In this document: positions 1 to 4,721 of the stretch, piece by piece
Numbering within the stretch: position 1 is the first letter of the stretch
Layout of the letters: every line of letters starts with the position of its first letter
Assembly (NCBI GenBank): GCA_018065815.1
Contig: JAGHSP010000294.1
Span: 1 to 6,126 of the forward strand
Origin: Candidatus Sodaliphilus limicaballi
Lineage (GTDB): Bacteria; Bacteroidota; Bacteroidia; Bacteroidales; Muribaculaceae
Direction: 5' to 3'
Length of the DNA: 6,126 nt
The notes under the pieces: generated by a model
What the model was told of the DNA's origin: nothing
Seen by the model: only the letters and a program-made list of their open reading frames with translations
Databases searched by the model: none
Made by a program: the position numbers and the translations under genes

Positions 1-38
1 TCTACAAGGCCGAGCAGAAGGAGTACGAAGTAGCGTAA
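1..38 (+). CDS. C-terminal end of an unidentified protein (partial)
   Basis: The reading frame starting at base 3 gives YKAEQKEYEVA and then a TAA stop at 36-38. The other two forward frames give less plausible protein, and a terminator-rich spacer follows, so this is probably the true end of an upstream gene. Eleven residues are too few to name a family. A fimbrial-cluster partner of the next gene is possible but nothing in the sequence shows it. Confidence 0.5.
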   Translation, partial: YKAEQKEYEVA

Positions 39-172
39 GACCCCTCCCCCGCTCGGCTCTGCCGCTTCATAGCGAAGCGGAGAAAGAACCCTCCCGAGGG
101 AGGGAGAAAGAAAGATACAATTAGCAATACTGACTTCTAATCATCTCCCCTCGGGGAGAACGAGAGGGGGTC
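39..172. repeat. Intergenic G/C-run element with nested hairpins
   Basis: The element begins directly after the upstream stop codon. It is bounded by near-inverse GACCCCTC (39-46) and GAGGGGGTC (164-172). Inside are three further palindromes: CCGCTTC/GAAGCGG (62-68 with 74-80), CCCTCCC/GGGAGGG (89-95 with 98-104) and CTCCCC/GGGGAG (145-150 with 153-158). A shorter relative starting GACCCCCTC follows the LysR gene at 2221. I see no reading frame in it. It looks like a dispersed intergenic repeat of the host chromosome, possibly active at the RNA level, but its role is unknown. Confidence 0.55.
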
Positions 173-186
173 AACCCTAAAAGAAG

Positions 187-222
187 AGAGCATTACCCTG
201 CGAGGTAGTGCTCTTTTTTTTT
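187..222 (+). terminator. Rho-independent terminator
   Basis: AGAGCATTACC (187-197) pairs with GGTAGTGCTCT (204-214), with one G-U wobble and a six-base loop, and runs straight into nine T residues (214-222). It should end transcription arriving from the left, so the following fimbrial gene needs a promoter inside 223-292. No convincing TAnnTTTG box is seen there. Confidence 0.85.
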
Positions 223-259
223 GCCACTGATGCAATAATCTGCCAAGGTTCACGTTATC

Positions 260-294
260 CAATTATCAATTCTCAATTATCCATTATCAATCAT
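260..294 (+). repeat. Heptanucleotide tandem repeat reaching the start codon
   Basis: Five consecutive 7-base units read CAATTAT, CAATTCT, CAATTAT, CCATTAT and CAATCAT. The last unit supplies the A and T of the ATG at 293-295. The array forms the whole immediate leader of the fimbrial gene. A change in unit number would alter leader or promoter spacing without changing the protein. Confidence 0.7.
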
Positions 295-1149
295 GAAACG
301 ATTATTCTACCTTATTGCTCTGGCAGTGGCTGTATCGGCATGTAGCCAGAATGAAAACGTAAACGAAAACGAAAACGAAAACCTTACGAAGATGTTCACC
401 TTCAACGTGAAGGGAGCGTTCGAGACTCAGTATGACGACATGACGCGAGCTGTGAGCTTGTCGGAGAACAACACGGCTGGTGTTACTGACCTCTGGGTGC
501 TGGATTAGTAAATGGTGAATTGGAAGATCAAGCGTACCAAAGCTCTGATGACGAGGACTTCGGCATTGTCAGCATGAATCTTGCTTACGGACACCATGAC
601 GTGAAGATTATTGCATCGAGAGGCGAGTTGCCAGAACTGACTGACGATGCCTTGACATGGGGCAGGGTTAAGGACACCTATGCCATTGACTACCCTGTGG
701 ACGTGGTGGCATCATCGAACGGCAACCGTTCACCAGAGCTGAAGCGTGCCATCAGTGGACTGAGGGTGGTGATAAGCGATGAGATCCCGACGAATGCGAA
801 GTGGATTGTGCTGACATTGGGCAAGCGCAGTCAAGCCTTGACACTCCCTGCGTTGAGCGCATTGCCATACGGAGAGAGCAGTGTGGAGCTGGACTGCACG
901 GGCAGCAGAGGCGTGAAGAACGCACAGGCTGCCATCTACACCCTTGCAGGCGAAGAAGAATGGACTTCAACGGCACATATCGCAGTGAAGGATGCCACGG
1001 GCAAGGTCATCACATCGTTCGACCTTCCAGACGTGACGTTGAAGAAGAACCGCATGACAGTACTGACTGGTGAGGTGTTCAACCGACAGAACGGCTTCAC
1101 CGTAAGCCTTGACGATGCCTGGGACACCGACAAGACAGGAGTATTCTAA
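293..1149 (+). pseudogene. FimB/Mfa2-like fimbrial lipoprotein, disrupted by a frameshift
   Basis: Two adjacent frames together make one protein of about 285 residues. The first (293-508) has a signal peptide with lipobox V14-S15-A16-C17, an Asn-Glu repeat linker, and then TRAVSLSENNTAGVTDLWVLD before TAG TAA. The second continues without a gap from 508 as VNGELEDQAYQSSDDEDFGI to the stop at 1147-1149. One extra base after 507 would turn TAG TAA into a Tyr codon followed by VNGEL, restoring the expected D-Y-V-N-G-E join. The lipidated start, the xLWVLDY segment, the YGHHDVKIIASRG strand and the late KKNRMTVLTGEVF strand fit surface-anchored fimbrial tip or anchor proteins of Bacteroidales (Mfa2/FimB-like). 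The fragments would not work alone. A sequencing error is the main alternative to a real pseudogene. Frameshift confidence is high; the family call is moderate. Confidence 0.75.
353..382 (+). repeat. In-frame hexamer repeat encoding Asn-Glu linker
   Basis: Five 6-base units (GAAAAC, GTAAAC, then GAAAAC three times) encode alternating Glu/Val and Asn residues just after the lipidated cysteine. The unit is a multiple of three, so copy changes would lengthen or shorten the acidic spacer without shifting frame. The acidic run close to the Cys could also act as a surface-export signal for a Bacteroidota lipoprotein; that is inference. Confidence 0.7.
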
Positions 1150-1166
1150 GCATGTTTTTTGCATAA

Positions 1167-1183
1167 GGACTTTAGGGACTTTA
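1167..1183 (+). repeat. Short tandem GGACTTTA repeat
   Basis: GGACTTTA occurs at 1167-1174 and again at 1176-1183 with one base between, just after the fimbrial gene and before its terminator. It is a minor intergenic repeat with no visible coding role. Confidence 0.5.
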
Positions 1184-1194
1184 AGGTTTTTAGG

Positions 1195-1226
1195 AAAGGA
1201 GTAACCGTAGTGGTTGCTCCTTTTTT
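1195..1226 (+). terminator. Rho-independent terminator after the fimbrial gene
   Basis: AAAGGAGTAACC (1195-1206) pairs with GGTTGCTCCTTT (1212-1223) across a five-base loop with one G-U wobble, followed by T residues to 1226. It separates the fimbrial gene from the LysR gene. Confidence 0.85.
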
Positions 1227-1244
1227 ATTGTTCTATTAGATTTT

Positions 1245-1289
1245 TTTATGCAAAGCATTATAAGAAAAACATAAAAGTTGGTACTTTTG
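1245..1289 (+). promoter_or_regulatory. Probable promoter of the LysR gene with a small palindrome upstream
   Basis: TACTTTTG at 1282-1289 matches the Bacteroidota -7 consensus TAnnTTTG exactly and predicts a transcript start near 1296, about 23 bases before the ATG at 1319. No good -33 TTTG is visible at the expected spacing. The palindrome ATGC-AAA-GCAT (1248-1258) sits about where that box would be. Many LysR regulators bind beside their own promoter, so this could be an autoregulatory site, but that is inference. Confidence 0.5.
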
Positions 1290-1318
1290 CATCGGAATTA
1301 CTAAAACAAGGAATTATT

Positions 1319-2215
1319 ATGGAACTGAAACACCTGAGATCATTCGTCATGGTGGCAGACACTTCTTCGTTCTCAATCGCTGCCACACGTTGCTACACCA
1401 CCCAGCCAGCCATCAGTCAGCACATCAAGGCTCTGGAGGAAGAGTTGGATTGCCAGCTCATAATCCGCACATCGCACGATGTCACGCTGACGGAGAATGG
1501 TGAGGCACTCCTGCCCAGGGCAAAGGAAATACTCAAGCAGACGGAGGACTGCAAGGAACACATTCACGCTTTGAACAACTGCATCACCGGTGAACTGCGT
1601 CTCGGTGTGGGGCAGTTCATCGCGCCATACATACGCCATGCCGCACTTATCTTTATGGAGCGTTATCCGAATGTCAGGATCAATGCAGAGTTTGGCAAGG
1701 CATGTCGGTTGAACCAGATGTTGCGTGAGCATAAGATAGACATGGCATTCACCATGAACACGCCATACAAGGAAGAGGGCATCGACCACATGCCAGCCAT
1801 TCCGTTCAAGATATGCACCATCATGGGCGACACCCATCCACTGGCGAAGAAGGAGAAGCTGACCTTCGACGAGCTGCTGAAGCACAACGTAATCATGCCG
1901 GATATTGGCGAGCGAGTATTCCACACTATACAAAAGTACATGAAGGAAGACCTGGCACAGCTGAAGGTGAAAGCCATTGTCAATTCTGCGTCCGAAGCAT
2001 TGAATGTGCTGGAGGATGGCCATCTGATAACTTTCCTGCCGAAGCTATACATCAAGAACTTTCCCACCCTGACCTCGCGCCCGGTTGTAGGGCTGGATCA
2101 GGAGATGATGAGCAATGCCCACTGGATGAAGGACGTGCCACTGAAACGCTCGGCAGAACTGTTCCTGGACATTATCAGAGAAGAGACGATTCCTTATATA
2201 TCAGCAATGGAATGA
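1319..2215 (+). CDS. LysR-family transcriptional regulator
   Basis: The protein has 298 residues, normal for LysR-type regulators, which are cytoplasmic DNA-binding proteins that usually switch a nearby gene in response to a small effector. Residues 1-60 form the winged helix-turn-helix: FxMVADTSSFSIAA, then TTQPAISQHIKALEEELDCQ as recognition and linker helices, then the TLTENGEALL wing. Residues from about 90 (GELRLGVGQFIAPYI) to about 290 form the two-lobed effector-binding domain. I chose the ATG at 1319 because the conserved N-terminus MELKHLRSFV starts there; the frame is open further upstream to 1214, but that would add non-conserved residues over the terminator and promoter. The usual divergent partner gene is absent, since both neighbours lie on the same strand, so its target cannot be read from context. 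It appears intact and is probably host-encoded rather than phage-encoded. Confidence 0.93.
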   Translation: MELKHLRSFVMVADTSSFSIAATRCYTTQPAISQHIKALEEELDCQLIIRTSHDVTLTENGEALLPRAKEILKQTEDCKEHIHALNNCITGELRLGVGQFIAPYIRHAALIFMERYPNVRINAEFGKACRLNQMLREHKIDMAFTMNTPYKEEGIDHMPAIPFKICTIMGDTHPLAKKEKLTFDELLKHNVIMPDIGERVFHTIQKYMKEDLAQLKVKAIVNSASEALNVLEDGHLITFLPKLYIKNFPTLTSRPVVGLDQEMMSNAHWMKDVPLKRSAELFLDIIREETIPYISAME

Positions 2216-2220
2216 GAGAA

Positions 2221-2250
2221 GACCCCCTCAATCCCCCTGCTTAGGGGGAG
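2221..2250. repeat. Second G/C-run intergenic element
   Basis: GACCCCCTC (2221-2229) is the exact inverse of bases 164-172 in the first element. It is followed by the hairpin CCCCCT-GCTT-AGGGGG (2233-2248). Like the first element it begins within a few bases of a stop codon. It is probably a shorter copy of the same dispersed host repeat. Confidence 0.5.
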
Positions 2251-2279
2251 GAAGAGAAGAGGTTGAAAGTTGAAAGATG

Positions 2280-2312
2280 AAGGCTGCCGAAATCGGCGGC
2301 CTTTTCTTGTTT
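2280..2312 (+). terminator. Rho-independent terminator after the LysR gene
   Basis: GGCTGCCG (2282-2289) pairs with CGGCGGCC (2294-2301) around the loop AAAT with one wobble pair, followed by TTTTCTTGTTTT. The stem-loop core CCG-AAAT-CGG recurs, with AAAT or AACT loops, at three further places in the window. Confidence 0.8.
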
Positions 2313-2344
2313 TATAGAAGCATAAGAAAGTTTTATTGCAGCGG

Positions 2345-2376
2345 ATTGCACCCCTTTCATATTATTATTAAATTTG
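2345..2376 (+). promoter_or_regulatory. Bacteroidota-type promoter of the small-gene operon
   Basis: TAAATTTG at 2369-2376 matches the -7 consensus TAnnTTTG exactly. ATTG at 2345-2348 is a one-mismatch -33 box (TTTG) with a 20-base spacer. Transcription should start near 2383, giving a leader of about 48 bases before the ATG at 2431. This is the best promoter in the window and probably drives the five genes up to the terminator at 4277-4306. Confidence 0.7.
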
Positions 2377-2400
2377 CAACGTGATTTTTTATCACTGCAA
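2374..2400. promoter_or_regulatory. Inverted repeat overlapping the -7 box and start site (candidate operator)
   Basis: The arms TTGCA-ac-GTGAT and ATCAC-TGCAA flank five T residues, giving ten matched pairs with a two-base bulge. The left arm begins inside the -7 element and the centre lies near the predicted start site. That is a typical place for a repressor operator. In RNA the GTGAT/ATCAC part would form a hairpin at the extreme 5' end of the transcript, which could instead protect the message. The sequence cannot decide between these. Confidence 0.55.
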
Positions 2401-2430
2401 CATGTTTAACCAACACAAAAACTAAACGCA

Positions 2431-2952
2431 ATGTTAATCAAAACAGAACATGGTGACCACAATGTCACCGGACAGGGACAGGGTAACTTGAACACCGTCC
2501 TTGGAGCAGTCGGTACTCTTGGCACTCTCATGGGCGGCGGTTCGCTTCTCGGTGGCTGGGGTATGAATGGCGGTTATGGTCGCAACGGTTACTACAACCA
2601 GAACGATCCGCTTTCACGCGTCATCACCAAGGCAGAGGCAGACCTCATGCAGGAGAATGGCAGTCTGAAGAGTCAGCTCGCCATCAAGGAGTCAGAGGCT
2701 TACACCGACAAGAAGATTGTCGAGACTGTGACCTATGTGAACAACCAGATGCGTCGCCTTGAGGACAAGGTGGATGCTAACCGCGAGAAGCAGCAGGAGG
2801 TTAATGCTGCTCAGATGGCTCACAATGCTGCAAGCGATGCAGCTGTTGGTGTCATTCAGTCTCAGATTCAGTCGCTTCTCGGTGTGACAAAGATGTTCAT
2901 CCCATCAAGCAATGTCTGCGACAACGGTTGCGGATGTGGATGTCAGCGTTAA
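2431..2952 (+). CDS. Unrecognised protein: Gly-rich N-terminus, coiled coil, Cys-rich tail
   Basis: I do not recognise the family. The 173-residue product has three visible parts. Residues 15-60 are rich in Gly, Leu, Asn and Tyr (LNTVLGAVGTLGTLMGGGSL, then GMNGGYGRNGYY), partly hydrophobic and likely flexible or self-associating. Residues about 62-150 are charged and alanine/glutamine-rich with heptad-like spacing, suggesting a long helical or coiled-coil segment. The tail has C163, C167, C169 and C171 in a CDNGCGCGC pattern, suited to metal binding or cross-linking. No signal peptide is seen. It is the first gene of the putative operon and begins about 48 bases after the predicted transcript start, with an A-rich leader. 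A structural or scaffold-like phage protein is possible but unproven. Confidence 0.8.
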   Translation: MLIKTEHGDHNVTGQGQGNLNTVLGAVGTLGTLMGGGSLLGGWGMNGGYGRNGYYNQNDPLSRVITKAEADLMQENGSLKSQLAIKESEAYTDKKIVETVTYVNNQMRRLEDKVDANREKQQEVNAAQMAHNAASDAAVGVIQSQIQSLLGVTKMFIPSSNVCDNGCGCGCQR

Positions 2953-2987
2953 CTTCTTGTAAGTTCTTATAAATTCTACAAGAATCT
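2953..2987 (+). repeat. Intergenic direct and inverted repeat
   Basis: TTCTTGTA (2954-2961) is perfectly complementary to TACAAGAA (2977-2984). The same stretch also reads as three degenerate 10-base units (TTCTTGTAAG, TTCTTATAAA, TTCTACAAGA). It fills almost the entire 35-base gap between two genes of the operon. With no T-run it is not a terminator; an mRNA processing or stability hairpin is one possibility. Confidence 0.5.
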
Positions 2988-3410
2988 ATGGAGTACAGTA
3001 ACGCACAAAAATTGGCAGCAGTCGTGTCGGAATGGGCACGACCTGCCATTTCGCAGATCGCCAGCTCAAGACTCGTGCGTCTGCCATTCGTTCAGTCGTT
3101 GCAGACTGCCATCCAGGGCAGTGGCATCGTAGGTGATGGCTACAACATCACTCACGACCTTGAACCGATGATGCAACCGATAGTCAACTCTCTCATCACT
3201 CCGATGCTCACGCAGTACATCTCGAACATACCAGACGAGAACATCCCACAGATGGCTCGCTCGCTGGTTGACAAGATGAAGCAGCAGGGCTCGTTCTCGA
3301 TCCTCGACGGGCTCGTAACATTCGAGCCACAGGACATCGCAGAACTTGACCAACTGCTGATGAAGAACCTCCCGGTGCATGAGGGTGAGGGCTATCAAGT
3401 AATTCACTAA
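2988..3410 (+). CDS. Unrecognised small, mainly helical protein
   Basis: The product has 140 residues, no cysteines, no signal peptide and no membrane segment. It appears mostly alpha-helical, with amphipathic stretches such as QKLAAVVSEWARPAISQIAS near the start, a central MMQPIVNSLITPMLTQYISN, and a final acidic helix around PQDIAELDQLLMK. No catalytic motif is visible. The ATG at 2988 follows the upstream stop by 35 bases and no earlier in-frame start looks better. Its position between the Cys-tailed gene and the eight-cysteine gene suggests co-expression. A phage structural or assembly protein is a reasonable guess from context only. Confidence 0.8.
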   Translation: MEYSNAQKLAAVVSEWARPAISQIASSRLVRLPFVQSLQTAIQGSGIVGDGYNITHDLEPMMQPIVNSLITPMLTQYISNIPDENIPQMARSLVDKMKQQGSFSILDGLVTFEPQDIAELDQLLMKNLPVHEGEGYQVIH

Positions 3411-3413
3411 TTC

Positions 3414-3429
3414 GCACCGAACTCGGTGC
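3414..3429 (+). other. Intergenic hairpin with CCG-AACT-CGG core
   Basis: GCACCG (3414-3419) and CGGTGC (3424-3429) enclose AACT, four bases after the stop codon. There is no T-run, so termination would be weak at best. The core matches the loops of the two strong terminators at 2280 and 4277. Confidence 0.6.
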
Positions 3430-3442
3430 TTGTAATTAACCC

Positions 3443-3463
3443 AGCGGCGGCAATGTCGTCGCT
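3443..3463 (+). other. Second intergenic hairpin
   Basis: AGCGGCGGC (3443-3451) pairs with GTCGTCGCT (3455-3463) across AAT with two G-U wobbles, and is followed by ATAATAAAAG rather than T residues. Together with the hairpin at 3414 it fills the gap between two operon genes. Transcript processing or differential stability of the downstream message is possible. The G-U pairs mean the fold is stronger for + strand RNA direction than a plain DNA palindrome would imply. Confidence 0.5.
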
Positions 3464-3482
3464 ATAATAAAAGACAAAAGCT

Positions 3483-3902
3483 ATGAACAAAAGAACTATT
3501 CCGGCTACAATTACGCCGACACTCGCTATTGGCTCAACAGGTGCAGCACCTTACTATGATGTGAACATCACTCAGCAACTCTGCTCACCTGCCTGTGTTG
3601 ATGAGACACCTGTCTTCGCTCCTCAGTTCACACTGAAGGGCGTGTCACAAGTTGGCACTAACCAGTATATCGCAGTCATTCATGTAGAGGGAGTCATTAA
3701 CTACATTCCTTGTGGCTATGGCTCATGCTGCACTCGCAGTCAGGTGGTGTCTCAGGACTTCACCATTCCTGTCTACAAAGCAACAGCTCCTGTTGTTACA
3801 CTGACAGCAGGACAGGCACAGAACGGCATCGCTCGCGTGTCATGCTGTGACTGCTCGAAGACCTTTGTCAGTGATGTTCCACTAACTCTTACAATCGCAT
3901 AA
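3483..3902 (+). CDS. Unrecognised beta-rich protein with eight cysteines
   Basis: The 139-residue product is rich in Thr, Val, Ile and Pro, in alternating strands typical of a beta-sandwich or barrel. It ends in VPLTLTIA. Cysteines cluster in three places: C34 and C38 (CSPAC), C77, C82 and C83 (CGYGSCC), and C121, C122 and C124 (SCCDCS). This is enough for two metal sites or a disulfide network. There is no signal peptide, so cytoplasmic metal binding, or disulfides formed in a finished particle, are both open. The Asn/Lys-rich start MNKRTIPATITPTLAIGSTG is non-secretory. It lies three bases before the next gene, so the two are surely co-translated or at least co-transcribed. A small virion component is my best guess from the fold-like pattern and phage neighbours; I cannot name a family. 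Confidence 0.82.
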   Translation: MNKRTIPATITPTLAIGSTGAAPYYDVNITQQLCSPACVDETPVFAPQFTLKGVSQVGTNQYIAVIHVEGVINYIPCGYGSCCTRSQVVSQDFTIPVYKATAPVVTLTAGQAQNGIARVSCCDCSKTFVSDVPLTLTIA

Positions 3903-3905
3903 GCT

Positions 3906-4223
3906 ATGATAGTATTGACAGCCATTGCTGTGATGATAGCGGCTACTCTGATACAGCACCTCGGACTGGCAGAAGCAGTCAGCCAGGTCATCATCAAGGT
4001 GTCAGGGTGTAATCAATGCTTCGTGTTCTGGACGGGCATGGCAGCCATGTTCTACCTGCACCAGAATGTTGTCCTCGCGGTGGTGCTGTCAATACTCATG
4101 GCATACGCAAGTAACTGGTTCATTCTGCTGCTGATATGGTTGCAGAGAAAATACACTGAGATATATGGCGAAGAAAACGAAGACCGAGAAACCGGTGGCA
4201 CAGAAGTCGCCGATGGTGAATAA
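3906..4223 (+). CDS. Small membrane protein with a CxxCxxFW motif
   Basis: The 105-residue product has a hydrophobic N-terminal segment (about 1-20), then G34-C35-N-Q-C38-F-V-F-W42-T-G, then one long or two short membrane segments at about 43-79, and a charged cytoplasmic tail (RKYTEIYGEENEDRETGG). A C-x2-C-x3-W motif beside a membrane segment resembles small bacterial and phage membrane proteins of the DUF1360 kind, but the likeness is by eye only. A holin-like role is conceivable because phage holins are small multi-spanning proteins; the CxxC pair is not typical of them. The start ATG at 3906 follows the upstream stop by three bases. The end overlaps the probable gene at 4165 in another frame. 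Confidence 0.82.
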   Translation: MIVLTAIAVMIAATLIQHLGLAEAVSQVIIKVSGCNQCFVFWTGMAAMFYLHQNVVLAVVLSILMAYASNWFILLLIWLQRKYTEIYGEENEDRETGGTEVADGE

Positions 4224-4269
4224 CATTCCTGTAATTCCACGATTTCGGGGTATTTGCCCCAACTGTTAA
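4165..4269 (+). CDS. Probable 34-residue basic protein ending in CxxC
   Basis: This short frame overlaps the last 59 bases of the membrane-protein gene in the +1 frame and runs to TAA at 4267-4269, eight bases before the terminator stem. The product starts MAKKTKTEKPVAQKSPMVNN and finishes IPVIPRFRGICPNC: a Lys-rich start, then a beta-like segment ending in C31-x2-C34. Reasons to believe it are the natural-looking composition, the non-random CPNC end, the translationally coupled overlap and the snug fit to the terminator, which would otherwise sit 54 bases from the last stop. One CxxC could bind zinc only as a dimer or with a partner. It may also be the stub of a longer zinc-ribbon protein. 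It could still be a chance frame. Confidence 0.5.
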   Translation: MAKKTKTEKPVAQKSPMVNNIPVIPRFRGICPNC

Positions 4270-4276
4270 TCTTTAG

Positions 4277-4306
4277 AAGGTCGCCGAACTCGGCGGCCTT
4301 TTTTTT
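4277..4306 (+). terminator. Strong rho-independent terminator ending the small-gene operon
   Basis: AAGGTCGCCG (4277-4286) pairs with CGGCGGCCTT (4291-4300) around AACT, with one T-G wobble, and leads into eight T residues (4299-4306). It closes the transcription unit that starts at the promoter near 2369. The HNH and portal genes must therefore be read through or have their own promoter. Confidence 0.88.
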
Positions 4307-4309
4307 ATT

Positions 4310-4346
4310 GGTTTACCTTTGTCGCCGAAATCGGCAAAAGTAAACC
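4310..4346. repeat. 37-base imperfect inverted repeat without T-run
   Basis: GGTTTAC (4310-4316) pairs with GTAAACC (4340-4346), TTT with AAA inside that, and GCCG-AAAT-CGGC (4324-4335) at the tip, broken by one mismatch and a three-base bulge. It lies four bases after a terminator and 27 bases before the HNH gene. Neither strand has a following T-run, so it is not a second terminator. It could be an operator, an RNA leader structure or a recombination site. Confidence 0.6.
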
Positions 4347-4373
4347 CATACACGCAATTAGGGGGATTGGTGT

Positions 4374-4721
4374 ATGGCACATTCTCAATTATACATCCGC
4401 ATAATGAACTCGGCTGCATGGGCAGGGAGGGATGGCGCAAGGCGAAGGAAGATTGCGCAGAATCCGCTGTGCGAGGAATGCCTGAAGATGAGCCCGCCGA
4501 GGTTTACGCCTACGCAGTGCGTGCATCACTTGACGGAGATTGAGAGCGCGAGGACTGACGCTGAAGCGTGGGATTTGGCTACGAGCATGAATAACTTGCA
4601 ATCGCTGTGCTTTGAGTGTCATCGGAAGGTTCATGCTGAAAAGCGGTCACACAGCAAGGAGGCGCACAAGCAGCGCAACAGTGAAAGGCTGGAGCGGTTC
4701 AAGGCGAGGCACTTTGGGTAA
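4374..4721 (+). CDS. HNH endonuclease (phage packaging-type)
   Basis: The 115-residue protein carries the full set of HNH (beta-beta-alpha-metal) residues: zinc pairs C33-x2-C36 and C79-x2-C82, catalytic H51-H52 in QCVHHLTEI, the central N74 of NNLQSL, and the closing H83 and H87 in CHRKVHAE. The preceding NSAAWAGRDGARRRKIAQNP matches the usual WxxxR...NPLCExC lead-in of small phage HNH nucleases. These cut DNA with a divalent metal, and in HK97-like phages they sit next to terminase and help cleave concatemers during packaging. The ATG at 4374 has a possible AGGGGG ribosome-binding stretch about 7-12 bases upstream. Unusually, the portal gene follows directly with no terminase between. The Lys/Arg-rich tail (residues 88-115) probably contacts DNA. 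Confidence 0.9.
   Translation: MAHSQLYIRIMNSAAWAGRDGARRRKIAQNPLCEECLKMSPPRFTPTQCVHHLTEIESARTDAEAWDLATSMNNLQSLCFECHRKVHAEKRSHSKEAHKQRNSERLERFKARHFG

Noticed and set aside
260..294. CRISPR array
   Set aside because: The units are seven bases, contiguous and without spacers; no other array-like pattern is present in the window.
500..520. Programmed ribosomal frameshift in the fimbrial gene
   Set aside because: There is no slippery heptamer, and two stops in tandem (TAG TAA) follow. Fimbrial proteins are not known to use frameshifting.
1214..1318. Upstream extension of the LysR frame by 35 codons
   Set aside because: It would start in the terminator T-run and span the promoter; family N-termini begin at MELKHLRSF.
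1373..2067. Long antisense frames across the LysR gene
   Set aside because: They mirror the codon structure of the LysR gene and contain no domain; the LysR protein is full length and convincing.
2277..2384. Short ATG frame of 35 codons (MKAAEIGGLF...)
   Set aside because: It lies wholly over a terminator and a promoter, so its apparent coding is accidental.
4319..4543. Open frame of 74 codons with an alternative start, overlapping the HNH gene
   Set aside because: It starts inside the inverted repeat, its translation has no recognisable motif, and the HNH frame has all catalytic residues over the same bases.
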